A stretch of DNA of 35,710 bases from Oscillospiraceae bacterium (GCA_016286665.1 JAEETX010000021.1:1-35710); one strand, 5' to 3'. Shown: positions 25,302-34,742, counted from the stretch's first letter. The notes: generated by a model not told the origin, from the letters alone. A program made the numbers and translations.

Positions 25302-26183
25302 CTATTTTCGCGCCATCCAGGCCGCCCCCAGAGCGCCGGTGTCGTCCGCTCCCTCGGACCAGACGACCTCCAGGTTTTCCGAGGGCTGGGGGTGCATGGT
25401 CTTTTCCCGCAGGGCACGGAGCAGCGCTTCCCTGGGGAAGCCCTCCATGGCGGGGACGCCGCCCCCGATCACCAGCACCTCCGGGTCCAGAAGGTTCACC
25501 GTCCCTGCCAGGAGGCAGGCGGCGGTATCTATGAATTCTTCCAGCTCCCTTGATCCGGCCATGGCGGGGAACAGCCGGGAAATATGGGTATCCGGCCATT
25601 TTTCCGCCCGCAGCGCCTGGAGATAGCGGCCGGAGACCAGGTTTTCCGCGCAGCCCACGTTGCCGCAGGAGCACTTCTCCTTTCGCCCCGGCAGGGGGAA
25701 ATGGCCCAGCTCATTGAGGCTGTTCTTGCCCCGGAGGGGCTTCCCGTCGTAAAACACGGCGCTGCCCAGGCCGGTGCCGATGTAGACCCCCAGGAGAAGG
25801 CCCGTCTCCGGCAGGCCCATGCGGTGCACGTCGCCGCTGAGGAGCATGACCGTGTCGTTTTCCAGCTTCACCGGCACCCCGGCGCGCTCCGTCAGCTCGT
25901 CGGCGAGCATCAGGCCGTTGAGGGCGGGGATGTTGGGCACGTTCAGCACCCGGCGGCAGTCCCGGCTGAGGGTGCCGGGGATGCCCGCGGCGGCGGCGGT
26001 CACTTTTTCGCCGCAGTCCCGGATATAGTCCCGCAGGACTTCCCCAAAACAGCAGGGGTCGGCGTCGGGCATGACCTCGGCCCTGGGAAGCTTCCGCAGG
26101 TTTTCCAGCTTCCCCTCCGGCGTCAGCAGGGCAAGGCGCACATGGGTTCCCCCCACGTCCGCGCCTACGGTGCAGAAGCTCAT
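25302..26183 (-). CDS. ROK-family sugar kinase (allose-kinase-like)
   Basis: 293 aa. ROK proteins are ATP-dependent hexose kinases or sugar-responsive repressors. There is no N-terminal DNA-binding domain here, so a kinase is expected. GADVGGTHVR (7-16) is the phosphate-binding loop, D110 in LENDTVML the likely catalytic base, and H161, C171, C173 and C178 (ELGHF and CSCGNVGC) the structural zinc site. The overall pattern, including NVPNIPAL and PLPGRKEKCSCGN, resembles D-allose kinase more than glucokinase. Substrate is inferred only. The start overlaps the DUF4129 stop by 4 nt, an unusual partner for the moxR trio. A strong terminator follows. Confidence 0.88.
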   Translation of the reverse strand: MSFCTVGADVGGTHVRLALLTPEGKLENLRKLPRAEVMPDADPCCFGEVLRDYIRDCGEKVTAAAAGIPGTLSRDCRRVLNVPNIPALNGLMLADELTERAGVPVKLENDTVMLLSGDVHRMGLPETGLLLGVYIGTGLGSAVFYDGKPLRGKNSLNELGHFPLPGRKEKCSCGNVGCAENLVSGRYLQALRAEKWPDTHISRLFPAMAGSRELEEFIDTAACLLAGTVNLLDPEVLVIGGGVPAMEGFPREALLRALREKTMHPQPSENLEVVWSEGADDTGALGAAWMARK

Positions 26184-27496
26184 TTTCCTCTCCTTTGCAG
26201 GGCCTGAATGGCCGCCTTTGCCGTGGCTGCCTGCGCCGGCGTCACGTCCCTTTCCAGATCATAGCGGGCGGCACAGTAGGCCTCCGTCATATCCACCAGG
26301 GCCTGGGTCTGCATTTTCCCGCCCACCTCCTTGGGTGTGGCGGAGGGGGTCCACCCGGCGACGCGGCCGGATTTCAGCAGGGCCTTGTAGGCAAAGCGGA
26401 TGCGGTAGCGGTCGTCGGGCATATCCTCAAAGCGCTCCGGCTTTTCCCGCAGCCGGTTCAGCCACTTCTTTGCCCGCTTGCCGCTCTCGGCCAGCATGGT
26501 CTTCAGGTCGCCGGTGCGCTCCACGTCGTCCTCATATTCCAATATCTCCCGCGTGCGGAACAGGCCCCGCACCCAGTCGGCGAAGCGGTGGCCCGCGCCG
26601 CCGTTTTTCCCCTCCTTGATGAAGCCGTAGGCCAGCAGGAAGAAAAGAATGGCGCACACGCCCAGGAGGATGCCGTAGAAGATGACCACGGTGGGGTCCC
26701 CGTCCTCCACGATGCCCGCCAGGCCGGGTCCTTCCGTCTCCTCCGGCTCGGGGGTGGCGGAGGAGGGGGTCATCATGCCGCTGCCGCCCCCCAGGCCCGC
26801 CATGAAGCGGAGGAAGCCGGCAAAGACGCTCACCACCCACTGACCGGCCCCGGAGAGGAAGCGGTGGAGCACTCCCAGGCTGCCGATCAGCACCGCGGCG
26901 ACGAGGAACACCGTCAGCAGCGCCAGGTTCCGCCCCCGGATGCCGGAGGGGATGGCCATGGTCTCGCCGCCCTTGGCGTTGTGGACGCCGGTATAGAGGC
27001 TGGCGGCATTGAAGCTGTAAAGGCTCAGGCAGAAGGCCGCCAGACCGCACCAGCACAGGGGCTGGAAATCCCGCAGCTCCGCGTCTCCCAGGAAGAAATA
27101 GAGGCAGGAGCCCAGATACACCAGCAGCGAAGCCACCGCCACCCGGGAGGGGAAGGGCTCCTCGCCCCGGAGGCCCAGGATAAAGAGGACCCCGCCCATG
27201 ATGGCGGCGCACACCAGGTAGGCGATGTCCAGGCCGCCGAAGGAGGGCCAGAAGGGGACCATGATCCCCAGGGCCACAAGGACGCTGAGGCCCAGCAGGG
27301 GATATTTCCACCGGGGCAGGGCGCGCCCCACGAAGCCCACAAGGAAGCAGAGGAGGATGGGCCAGCAGCGGAGGCTGCGGCTGAACCAGGGCCAGCCGGT
27401 GCGGCTGAACTGCTCCAGGAAGGTGAGGATGCCGAAGGCGAAGAAGGCCGACAGCAGGAGGTTCATGATGCGGATGACGATCTTTTCCGTTTTCAT
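26180..27496 (-). CDS. Membrane protein with C-terminal DUF4129-like domain
   Basis: 438 aa from ATG 27496, which overlaps the DUF58 stop by 4 nt. A longer open frame upstream is only the wrong frame of DUF58. Residues 1-250 have about eight membrane segments. An acidic loop with SSATPEPEETEGPG follows, then one more membrane segment and a cytoplasmic tail. The tail has RIRFAYKALLKSG, WTPSATPKEVG and MTEAYCAARYD, the pattern of DUF4129, which usually ends transglutaminase-like proteins in moxR-DUF58 clusters. No transglutaminase catalytic Cys-His-Asp domain is seen. The function is unknown, and a role with MoxR and DUF58 in envelope assembly or stress is inferred from context. Confidence 0.8.
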   Translation of the reverse strand: MKTEKIVIRIMNLLLSAFFAFGILTFLEQFSRTGWPWFSRSLRCWPILLCFLVGFVGRALPRWKYPLLGLSVLVALGIMVPFWPSFGGLDIAYLVCAAIMGGVLFILGLRGEEPFPSRVAVASLLVYLGSCLYFFLGDAELRDFQPLCWCGLAAFCLSLYSFNAASLYTGVHNAKGGETMAIPSGIRGRNLALLTVFLVAAVLIGSLGVLHRFLSGAGQWVVSVFAGFLRFMAGLGGGSGMMTPSSATPEPEETEGPGLAGIVEDGDPTVVIFYGILLGVCAILFFLLAYGFIKEGKNGGAGHRFADWVRGLFRTREILEYEDDVERTGDLKTMLAESGKRAKKWLNRLREKPERFEDMPDDRYRIRFAYKALLKSGRVAGWTPSATPKEVGGKMQTQALVDMTEAYCAARYDLERDVTPAQAATAKAAIQALQRRGK

Positions 27497-28569
27497 TTGC
27501 CGCCTCCGATCTTGAGCCAGGTGACACTGTTCCCCAATTGCCGCAGCTTCCGGGCCCGCTCCTCCAGCATATCGCTCCAGTAGGCGGAGACGATGAGGAT
27601 ATCCATGTCGCTCATGGTCTCCATTTGCCGGTCCAGCAGCACATGGAGGTCCAGGGTCATTCGGATCTTCAGCACCGCCAGGGCTTCCAGGATGCGCTCC
27701 AGCTGGGCGTCGGAACAGCGGGGCGGCACATTCAGGTCGACGTCCGGCAGGGCGCTCTCCCCGTTGGTGAGGAAGCCCACGTCTACGCCGCTGCGGATGC
27801 ACCAGGAGGCCAGGGAGGCGCAGATGCGCACGCCGCCCTCCACATATTCCGCGTCCTTGGGCTCCAGAGCCGTGCCCATCTGCCGGTCGGAGATCTGGCA
27901 GTTGAGCACCAGCAGGGCGCGGGGGGACACGGTGTAGTCCCGCTGCTTGACCTGCAGGCTTCCGGTGCGGGCGGTGGCCCGCCAATGCACGTCCTTCTGG
28001 GGGTCGCCGCTGCGGTAGGCCCGGATGCCGGTGACCAGGATGGGGTCCGGCAATATCCAGCGGCGCACCGTCACGTCGCCCTGCCATTTCAGGGCGGTCT
28101 CCGGCAGCTCCTCCGGCTTGAGGATGGCGGGATAGACGAAAATGCGGGAATCCACCGTCACATCCGCCCGGTCATGGGCCACGCCGAACAGATCCCCCGC
28201 CACGACGGAGGCAAGGGTGCAGTCGAAATAGCCCCGGTGGAGACAGGTGATCTCATGCCGCCGGGTGATGCGGCTGAAGGAGCCCAGATAAAACAGGCTC
28301 TTGTGGAAGCGGTCCATGCTGAGGCCCATGTTTTCCTGCCGCCGGAACTGCAGGTCCCCGGAAATGCGGGATTCCACCCGCACCCAGGGCACGGGCAGCA
28401 GCTTGTCGTTAGAGAGGACCTCCACCAGCTCCACCTTCTCCCCCTCGAAGGCCCGCTCCCGGCTGAAGCGCCGGGTGTAGGTCACCTTGCGGAGGCCCCG
28501 GTGGTTGTAGTAAATGGTCTGTGCGATCGCCAGGACGGCGACGATGACCATGATCCAGATGGGGGTCAT
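27493..28569 (-). CDS. DUF58 domain-containing protein
   Basis: 358 aa. One N-terminal membrane segment (about 4-22) precedes a soluble domain. The DUF58 signature is clear at GDPQKDVHWRATARTGSLQVKQ, in the VWA-like half of the protein, with VLNCQISDR before it. Members are nearly always encoded beside MoxR ATPases, which are thought to remodel or insert metal into VWA-type partners. The ATG (28569) lies 1 nt after the moxR stop, and the TGA overlaps the next start. The molecular role is unknown. Confidence 0.9.
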   Translation of the reverse strand: MTPIWIMVIVAVLAIAQTIYYNHRGLRKVTYTRRFSRERAFEGEKVELVEVLSNDKLLPVPWVRVESRISGDLQFRRQENMGLSMDRFHKSLFYLGSFSRITRRHEITCLHRGYFDCTLASVVAGDLFGVAHDRADVTVDSRIFVYPAILKPEELPETALKWQGDVTVRRWILPDPILVTGIRAYRSGDPQKDVHWRATARTGSLQVKQRDYTVSPRALLVLNCQISDRQMGTALEPKDAEYVEGGVRICASLASWCIRSGVDVGFLTNGESALPDVDLNVPPRCSDAQLERILEALAVLKIRMTLDLHVLLDRQMETMSDMDILIVSAYWSDMLEERARKLRQLGNSVTWLKIGGGK

Positions 28570-28570
28570 G

Positions 28571-29542
28571 TCAGCTCTCCAGCAGCTTTTCCGCCTGGGG
28601 GTCCTCGGAGGGCACCGCCACGGCCCTGGTGAGGTCCCGGATCAGTTCCTCGGCCCGCTCGGCGGCGCCGTAGCCGGAGCGGGTCACCAGCCGGTGGGCG
28701 AAGACGGGCACCGCCAGGGTCTTCACATCGTCGGGCAGCACATAGTCCCGCCCGTGGACGGCGGCCCAGGCCTGAGCGGCCCGGAGCATCCACAGCATGC
28801 CGCGGGGGCTGACCCCCAGGCTCACGTCCGCGGGGGTCCGGGTGGCCTCCGTCAGGGAGACGATGTAATGGCGCATGGGATCGGAGACCTGGACCCTGGG
28901 GCAGCTCTCCTGGGCGTCGATCAGTTCCTCACGGCTCGCGACGCTGCCAAGCTCCGCCAGGGGGTCGTTGTTGATGAATCGGTCCAGGATGCGCTTCTCC
29001 CCCTCGCTGCCGGGATAGCCGGGGCGCAGGCGCATGAGGAAGCGGTCCAGCTGGGCCTCCGGCAGGGGGAAGGTGCCCCCGGTCTCCACCGGGTTCTGGG
29101 TGGCGATGACGAAGAAGGGCTTCGCCAGGGCCTTCGTCACGCCGTCGGCGGTGATCTGCTTTTCCTCCATGCACTCCAACAGGGCGCTCTGGGTGCGGGG
29201 GGTGGCGCGGTTGATCTCGTCGGCCAGGAGTACGTTGGTAAAGGCAGGGCCCTCCCGGAACTCGAAGGTGTTTTCCTTCTGGTTGAAGACGCTCATGCCC
29301 GTCACGTCGCCGGGCAGCAGGTCCGGGGTGAACTGGATGCGCTTCATATCCACCCCCAGGCTCTTCGCCAGGGCTTTGGCGGTGACGGTCTTGCCCGTGC
29401 CGGGCACGTCGTCCAGCAGCACGTGGCCCCCGGCGATGAGCGCCGTGAGCAGCAGGTCCAGGTGGTCGCCGCTGCTGACGATGACTTTTTCTACGTTTTC
29501 CTTGATCCTCCCGGCCAGGGAGGCGATTTCGGCAATTTCCAT
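28571..29542 (-). CDS. MoxR-family AAA+ ATPase
   Basis: 323 aa, normal length. MoxR ATPases are chaperone-like AAA+ proteins that work on VWA or DUF58 partners. Walker A DDVPGTGKT ends at T52 (K51). Walker B LLADEINRA has D108-E109. The sensor segment IATQNPVETGGTFPLPEAQLDRF and the C-terminal lid with LGVSPRGMLWMLRAAQAWA are typical. GGAAAGGA lies upstream of the ATG. It is the first gene of the four-gene cluster with DUF58, DUF4129 and ROK, and has a good promoter at 29583-29611. Confidence 0.94.
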   Translation of the reverse strand: MEIAEIASLAGRIKENVEKVIVSSGDHLDLLLTALIAGGHVLLDDVPGTGKTVTAKALAKSLGVDMKRIQFTPDLLPGDVTGMSVFNQKENTFEFREGPAFTNVLLADEINRATPRTQSALLECMEEKQITADGVTKALAKPFFVIATQNPVETGGTFPLPEAQLDRFLMRLRPGYPGSEGEKRILDRFINNDPLAELGSVASREELIDAQESCPRVQVSDPMRHYIVSLTEATRTPADVSLGVSPRGMLWMLRAAQAWAAVHGRDYVLPDDVKTLAVPVFAHRLVTRSGYGAAERAEELIRDLTRAVAVPSEDPQAEKLLES

Positions 29543-29582
29543 AGAACGGATTTCCTTTCCTGCGGGTTTTTATAATGAGATT

Positions 29583-29611
29583 ATTTTAACTCCTGGACAG
29601 AGGGATTGCAA
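29583..29611 (-). promoter_or_regulatory. Sigma-A type promoter for the moxR cluster
   Basis: On the minus strand TTGCAA (29606-29611), 17 bp, TAAAAT (29583-29588). Transcription would start near 29576, leaving about 34 nt with a GGAAAGGA ribosome binding site before ATG 29542. Both boxes match consensus at four or five of six positions. Confidence 0.55.
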
Positions 29612-29669
29612 CAAAAAATCCGGGCAGCCTGCCGCTGCGGCGGACGAAGACGGGCCGCATCCACGCAAA

Positions 29670-29697
29670 GGGAGGCACGGCTGGCGCCGTGCCTCCC
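29670..29697 (-). terminator. Probable terminator of the SLH surface protein gene
   Basis: GGGAGGCACGGC (29670-29681) pairs perfectly over 12 bp with 29686-29697 around a TGGC loop, 14 nt after the stop at 29712. On the minus strand only three U follow, so it is a strong stem with a weak tail. Confidence 0.55.
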
Positions 29698-29711
29698 CGT
29701 CCTATGTCGTT

Positions 29712-32700
29712 TTACTTCTTTCCCAGCGTCCGATAGAGCAGGGTCACGATGACGCTGCGGGGGCAGTCCACATCCGGGCTCACGATGAGCCCCGTGTCCG
29801 CCATCAGGCCCAGCTCCTCGGCCCAGGCCCCGGCCTCCTCATACCAGCCGTCCGTTCCGGCCCCAAGGGCGCGGTAGAGCATGGTCACGATGTGCGCCGT
29901 GGAGCAGGTCAGCTTCGGGCTGAAGTGGGTCGGATCCGTCCCCTTCACGATGCCCTGTTCCACCGCCCAAAGCACCGCCTTGTAGAAGTAATCCGTTTCC
30001 TCCACATCCTCGAAGGGGCATTCCGTTCCTTCCGGCTCCGGGCAGCCCATGGCCCGCCAGATGAAGGTGACCACATGGGCGCGGGTCGCGGTGACCTCGG
30101 GCCCGAAGTGGGTCGCATCCATGCCGTTGGTGATCTGCGGGTCGGCGTTGTGCGCCCACATCACCGCGTCATAGTAATAGCTCTCCGGGTCCACATCCTT
30201 ATAGGGATTCTCCGATCCGGCGCCGCCCTCCGCCTTGGGGTCCGTCTCCGCGAAGGTGGCGGTGACGGTCACATTGGTGGAGGCCATCTTGAAGGAATAG
30301 ACGCCGTTGCCCTCGTATGTCCACTCGATATCCGTGTGGCTCGTATCCTGCACCACCAGCTTAGCCAGCACCCAGCCGTCGTCGGGCTTGACCGTCAGCT
30401 TGATCTTATCGCCCTTGAACGCCCAGGAGGCGCTGGCCCTCACCGTGCCGTGCTCCGTCTTGGCGACGGTGATCTTGTGGCTGAACGGGCCGTTGCCGCT
30501 CTTGCCGGCGTTCTCCCCGGCGTCCTTCCAGAGGGCCTTGAGCACCGTGTCTCCCGTCACCGCATAGACGTCGCCCTCGTCATACCGCTTGCCGTCGTTG
30601 CCCTCCCAGGCGTCGAAAACCATGTTCTCCGGGGGAGTGAAGCCGCAGTCCGGCAGCTCGAAATCACCCGCGGGGACTCTGTCGGCCTCCATGGTCCCGT
30701 CGCCGCCGTTCGGGTCATAGGAAACGGTGTACAGCTCTATGGCGTCGTAGACCGCAGTATAGGTGACGTCGCCGGTCACCATGGTGTCATCCGTGATCTC
30801 CGGATCCCAGCCCGCAAATTCATAGATGTAATCGTAGGTCGCTTCCTTGGCGGGCGTTTCGCCGTCATAAGAGGGCTTCGCGCCATAAGGCACGTTCTCG
30901 TCCGCTTCCAGCACGGTCTCCCCGTCTTCGTCCACGAAGGTCACCGTGAACGTATTGACGGTCCACTTGGCTTTCAGGGTCAGGTCCGCCGTGATGGGGG
31001 TCTCGAAATCAAAGGGGGCTTCCGCGTTTTCTTCAAACCAGCCGGCGAAGGTATTGCCCCCCTTCGTGGGGTCGTCGGGCTTCGTTGCCTTATCGCCGTC
31101 CGCAACCGTCTGTTTCTTTTCACTCTCCCCGTCCACGAAGGTGACCGTATGGGTGACTGCGCCCTTCTCGGTCCACTTGGCGATCAGGGTCTTATTCTCC
31201 GTGATGGGAGTGTCGAAGCTGAACTTCGTCGCGCCGTCGTACCACCCGGCGAAGTCATAACCGTCCTTTGTGGGGGCTTCTTCCGGCTCCTCCACGGTCT
31301 GGCCTTCCTTCACGGTCACTTCCGTCGGCTCTTTGCCGTTATCCGGGTCGAAGGTCACCGTGTATTCCGTCGCAGCCGTTTCCTCCGCGATCCACTTCGC
31401 TGTCAGGGTCAGGTCTTCCTCGACGGCGGTATCGAAGTCGAATTCTTCGTCGCCCAGATACCACCCGGCGAAGGCATTGCCCTCTTTCGTGGGGTCTTTC
31501 GGCTTCTCGGCCTTGTTCCCCTTGACGAAGGTCTGCGCTTCCACCTCGTCGCCGTTATCCGGGTCGAAGGTCACGGTCACGCCGTTCCGGAGGACGGCCT
31601 TCAGGGTGATGGTCACATCCTTCGTGGGTATCCCGGAGATAGTGAGCGTCTGGAACCCCGCCTCGCTGGACATGACCTCGACTTTGATCCCGTCCACCGT
31701 TTCCCCGGTGTAATCCTCCGGAAGGCAGTATTCGGAATCGGGAATGATCACAAATCCGATCGCGTCGATCGCCGCGCCCTGCGCCACCTTCTGATCCAGA
31801 TCCCCGGAAGCGCCTTGATGCAGCTCCTCCAGCTTGCCCGCGTCGACGGTCACGGTCCAGCTCTCGCCCTTGATCTCCGCCGGCGGCAGCGCATAGTACA
31901 TGCTTCTCTCGGGTGTGCCGGTCACGACGAGCTTTGTTTCGTCATCCTTATCACGCGCCACGGTGATGCCGTTGCCCGGCTCCGCAGGATAATTCTCCGG
32001 GAAATAATAACCCTTGTCCGCAACAAAGGTGATGGGGACGATGCTCTCCCCTTCAGGCACTTTCTGGTATTCCTTGCCGTTCGTATCGCTGTCCACCCGC
32101 GTCATACGCCTGCCGGCGTCGATTCGCACGACAAACAGCTGCGCCCATCTGGCATAGAGGGTCAGGTCCGCCGTGATGGCGATATTGAAATCAAAGGGTA
32201 CTTCCGCGTCTTTCTCATACCAGCCGGCGAAGGTATAGCTGTCGGTCGGGGGCGTGGGGTCGTCTTCCGGCTTCGCTGCCTTTTCGCCGTAAGCCACGGT
32301 CTGCGCGTCTGCCAGGTTCTCCTCCCCGTCCGCGTCCAGGAAGGTCACGGTGACGGACGCGGGCACAAGGGTCCTGCCGCCCATCTCCGCGGTGAATACC
32401 GTCACCGCAAAATCGCCCGCGGGGAAAACAGTCTTGTTCTCCTTATCCATATACGGGCTTTCCAGGGTCACATCGTTGGCGGTGCTGGTGAAGAAGACGC
32501 TGGTGCGGTCCTCCTCGCCGGTCCGCCAGCGCAGGCGGATGCCCGCATCGGCGATGGGTGTGATGACGTAGTCTTTTTCATCCGGGGAATAATCGGATCG
32601 GACCACGCAGACGGCGCCCAGGTCCGCATCGGAGATGGCTTTGACCTGCCCGCCGGTGATCAGGATCGAACCGGCTTCTTCCTCCTGCCCGGTCGGAGAG

Positions 32701-34742
32701 GCGTCCGCCAGCCGGACGACCGACGCCGGTTCGCCGGAAGAAGCCAGGAGGGTGAACGCTCCGCTCCGGGCGGCCGTGTTCGCCATGGGTCGAATCTCCG
32801 GATCTTCTTCAACCTTGCCCCAGACCATGATGGCCGGCAGGGACAGTTCGCCGCCCTCGGCGGTCACGACGCCGCCCTTGGCGGTCACGACGCCGCCGTG
32901 GATGGCAAGGCGGTCGCAGACGCTGATGGCTGCGTAGATTTCAAAGTCGACGGGGTCGTCGCCGTAGTCGTCGCCGTAGTCGTCGCCGTAGTCGTCGCCG
33001 TAATCGTCGCCGTAGTCGTCGCCGTAGTCGTCGTCATCGTCGTCCGACATCAGCCCGCCCAGGGGCTCGATCGGATCGTCCAGCGGCTGCGGCTCCTGCT
33101 GCTCCGGCATTTTCAGCGAGGTCAAGTCCACCGTCAGGCTTCCGGTTCCATTTTCCTGTCCGTAAATCGTCAGGGTCCCGTCGCAGTAGAGGTGGTAGGC
33201 GGTGACCGCAGCGCCGTCCGTGAGGATCAGGTGATAGTCCCAGCTTTCGCTGTCACCGTCGTAAAAAAACTCCAGATAGCCCAGCTCGACTTCGCCGCTC
33301 GCCACATACCAGCCGGGTTCCAGTTCCCCAGAGCTCAATTCCGCGGTAAGAGGGGTATAGTCGCTGCATTCCTGCGTTTCGCCGTTTTCGTCCACGTAGG
33401 GGACGGGCTCCAGCTTCTCCACGAGGATCGTGACTTGCGCTTTTTCATCGTCTCCATAATATCTCAGATCATAATGTACGGTCTGCCCCTTTTCCAGTTC
33501 CGCTGTGATCCACGTGGCAGAACCGCCATCGCCGTCGAGAAATTCTCCGTCGGCGTCACGGAGCTCAGTTTCGTGGTCAACATCGGCGCCGGCGCCGGAA
33601 GCTTCGACGTCGGTGCTGAAGGCATATACGCCGTCTTCCCCGGCAGTGAACTGCCAAAATTGATAGGAGAAGTCGGTTTCCTTCGGTCCGAGGGAGAGGT
33701 CTTCCCGTTCTGCCAGGGTGAAGGTGACGGTCACGTCCCCCGCGGGCATTTCGAAGCTGTAACCATTGATTTCCACGTTACCGTCATTGCAGGCAGCCGT
33801 CACACCGGACACATAGTAGCCGGCGGGGGCGTCATACGAGATGATGACACGCTGCGCATGGCTGGAACTGTAATCTTCTTCTGTAATCGTATAATTCAGC
33901 GCGGCGTCCCCTTCGACGTCGATCATATTATCATAGTCATCACCGTCATATACGTTGACTCGATGGGTAAAGACCGCCGTGCCTTTCGTCCCCTCCGGGC
34001 CGCCGGTCCAAAAGGCCGTGATCGTATAGCCCTCCTGAAACACCGCCGTGACCGTCACGGCGTCGTCCGGCATAGTAAAATACGCCGAGTAGCCGTCGCC
34101 GTTATCATAGGCATCGTTAATCACGACTTCTTTGGCCTCATCCCCGCTGCCGGACGTTACGGTCAGGGAACGGAGGGCATAGCCCGCCTTCGGCGTGATC
34201 TTCAGATAGACCTTTTGACCGGGGGCGGCTTTCGCCGCCTTGACGCCCGTCGCATAGACCTCGACGGACCCGCCCGTGTCGGAACCGATCGTGATCGCTT
34301 TCAGCACTGTGCTGTCCAGCTTCTCCACGGTGAAGCTGAACGTCTTGGGCGTTGAACCTGAATACAACTGAGGGAGAAGCGTATAGGTATGGTCTGCTTC
34401 CAGAGTGGCGATCAGGTCGAAATCATCATCATCTTCGCTATCGTCGTTTTCGTCGAGAAAATCGTCTTTTTCCGTGCTCTTGCCCTTATAGATCTCTATC
34501 AATGTGTCATATTCCCCGGAGGAATAGATATGATAAGCGCCGCCCTCCTCCGGCGTGAAGGTATAGGCTGTTCCATCGCTGTTCGCGGTCACTTCTACGG
34601 TCACCGTATTGTCTGACCCCAGTGTGAGAACGTGCTCTTCTTCGTCCGCCGCCAGGGCGGGCGCGGCGCCCAGGGGCAGCAGGCCCAGCACCAGCACCAG
34701 GGCCAGCAGGAGGCTGAGCAGCTTCCTTCCGTTTCTTAACAT
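29712..34742 (-). CDS. Giant SLH-domain surface protein with InlB-type repeats
   Basis: 1,676 aa. A signal peptide (1-31, LLSLLLALVLVLGLLPLGAAPALA) leads to an exported protein. Residues 35-560 contain several beta-sandwich-like modules (for example 40-145 and 355-445, in the style of pre-peptidase C-terminal domains). A DDYG tandem tract lies at 567-597. Listeria-Bacteroides repeats (FAGWY...LTLYARW type) lie near 798-866, 1054-1117, 1127-1190 and 1198-1260, with more divergent ones to 1405. Two clear SLH domains (about 1512-1565 and 1575-1628) and a degenerate third (1630-1674) end the protein and should tether it to wall-linked secondary polymer. No enzyme motif was found, so adhesion or S-layer association is an inference. 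GGGAGG lies 7 nt before the ATG. It is flanked by about 580 nt of non-coding DNA upstream. Confidence 0.9.
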   Translation of the reverse strand: MLRNGRKLLSLLLALVLVLGLLPLGAAPALAADEEEHVLTLGSDNTVTVEVTANSDGTAYTFTPEEGGAYHIYSSGEYDTLIEIYKGKSTEKDDFLDENDDSEDDDDFDLIATLEADHTYTLLPQLYSGSTPKTFSFTVEKLDSTVLKAITIGSDTGGSVEVYATGVKAAKAAPGQKVYLKITPKAGYALRSLTVTSGSGDEAKEVVINDAYDNGDGYSAYFTMPDDAVTVTAVFQEGYTITAFWTGGPEGTKGTAVFTHRVNVYDGDDYDNMIDVEGDAALNYTITEEDYSSSHAQRVIISYDAPAGYYVSGVTAACNDGNVEINGYSFEMPAGDVTVTFTLAEREDLSLGPKETDFSYQFWQFTAGEDGVYAFSTDVEASGAGADVDHETELRDADGEFLDGDGGSATWITAELEKGQTVHYDLRYYGDDEKAQVTILVEKLEPVPYVDENGETQECSDYTPLTAELSSGELEPGWYVASGEVELGYLEFFYDGDSESWDYHLILTDGAAVTAYHLYCDGTLTIYGQENGTGSLTVDLTSLKMPEQQEPQPLDDPIEPLGGLMSDDDDDDYGDDYGDDYGDDYGDDYGDDYGDDPVDFEIYAAISVCDRLAIHGGVVTAKGGVVTAEGGELSLPAIMVWGKVEEDPEIRPMANTAARSGAFTLLASSGEPASVVRLADASPTGQEEEAGSILITGGQVKAISDADLGAVCVVRSDYSPDEKDYVITPIADAGIRLRWRTGEEDRTSVFFTSTANDVTLESPYMDKENKTVFPAGDFAVTVFTAEMGGRTLVPASVTVTFLDADGEENLADAQTVAYGEKAAKPEDDPTPPTDSYTFAGWYEKDAEVPFDFNIAITADLTLYARWAQLFVVRIDAGRRMTRVDSDTNGKEYQKVPEGESIVPITFVADKGYYFPENYPAEPGNGITVARDKDDETKLVVTGTPERSMYYALPPAEIKGESWTVTVDAGKLEELHQGASGDLDQKVAQGAAIDAIGFVIIPDSEYCLPEDYTGETVDGIKVEVMSSEAGFQTLTISGIPTKDVTITLKAVLRNGVTVTFDPDNGDEVEAQTFVKGNKAEKPKDPTKEGNAFAGWYLGDEEFDFDTAVEEDLTLTAKWIAEETAATEYTVTFDPDNGKEPTEVTVKEGQTVEEPEEAPTKDGYDFAGWYDGATKFSFDTPITENKTLIAKWTEKGAVTHTVTFVDGESEKKQTVADGDKATKPDDPTKGGNTFAGWFEENAEAPFDFETPITADLTLKAKWTVNTFTVTFVDEDGETVLEADENVPYGAKPSYDGETPAKEATYDYIYEFAGWDPEITDDTMVTGDVTYTAVYDAIELYTVSYDPNGGDGTMEADRVPAGDFELPDCGFTPPENMVFDAWEGNDGKRYDEGDVYAVTGDTVLKALWKDAGENAGKSGNGPFSHKITVAKTEHGTVRASASWAFKGDKIKLTVKPDDGWVLAKLVVQDTSHTDIEWTYEGNGVYSFKMASTNVTVTATFAETDPKAEGGAGSENPYKDVDPESYYYDAVMWAHNADPQITNGMDATHFGPEVTATRAHVVTFIWRAMGCPEPEGTECPFEDVEETDYFYKAVLWAVEQGIVKGTDPTHFSPKLTCSTAHIVTMLYRALGAGTDGWYEEAGAWAEELGLMADTGLIVSPDVDCPRSVIVTLLYRTLGKK
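32955..33047 (-). repeat. 12-bp tandem repeat coding for DDYG
   Basis: Six units of GTCGTCGCCGTA (one with a single change, A for G at 33003) run from 32955 to 33026, followed by a degenerate GTCGTC tail. The protein gains a 30-residue Asp-rich DYGDDYGDD tract. The near identity of the units suggests recent expansion, and length can change by four residues without a frameshift. Confidence 0.9.

Noticed and set aside
32955..33047. Short regular repeats as a possible CRISPR array
   Set aside because: Units are 12 bp with no spacers, inside an intact reading frame.
29034..34355. A 1,773-codon open frame on the + strand opposite the SLH and moxR genes
   Set aside because: Its peptide has no recognisable domains and a composition typical of antisense reading of GC-rich genes. 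The minus strand carries clear domains over the same bases. Similar long antisense frames face the phosphoesterase, hemZ, relA, recJ and addA.
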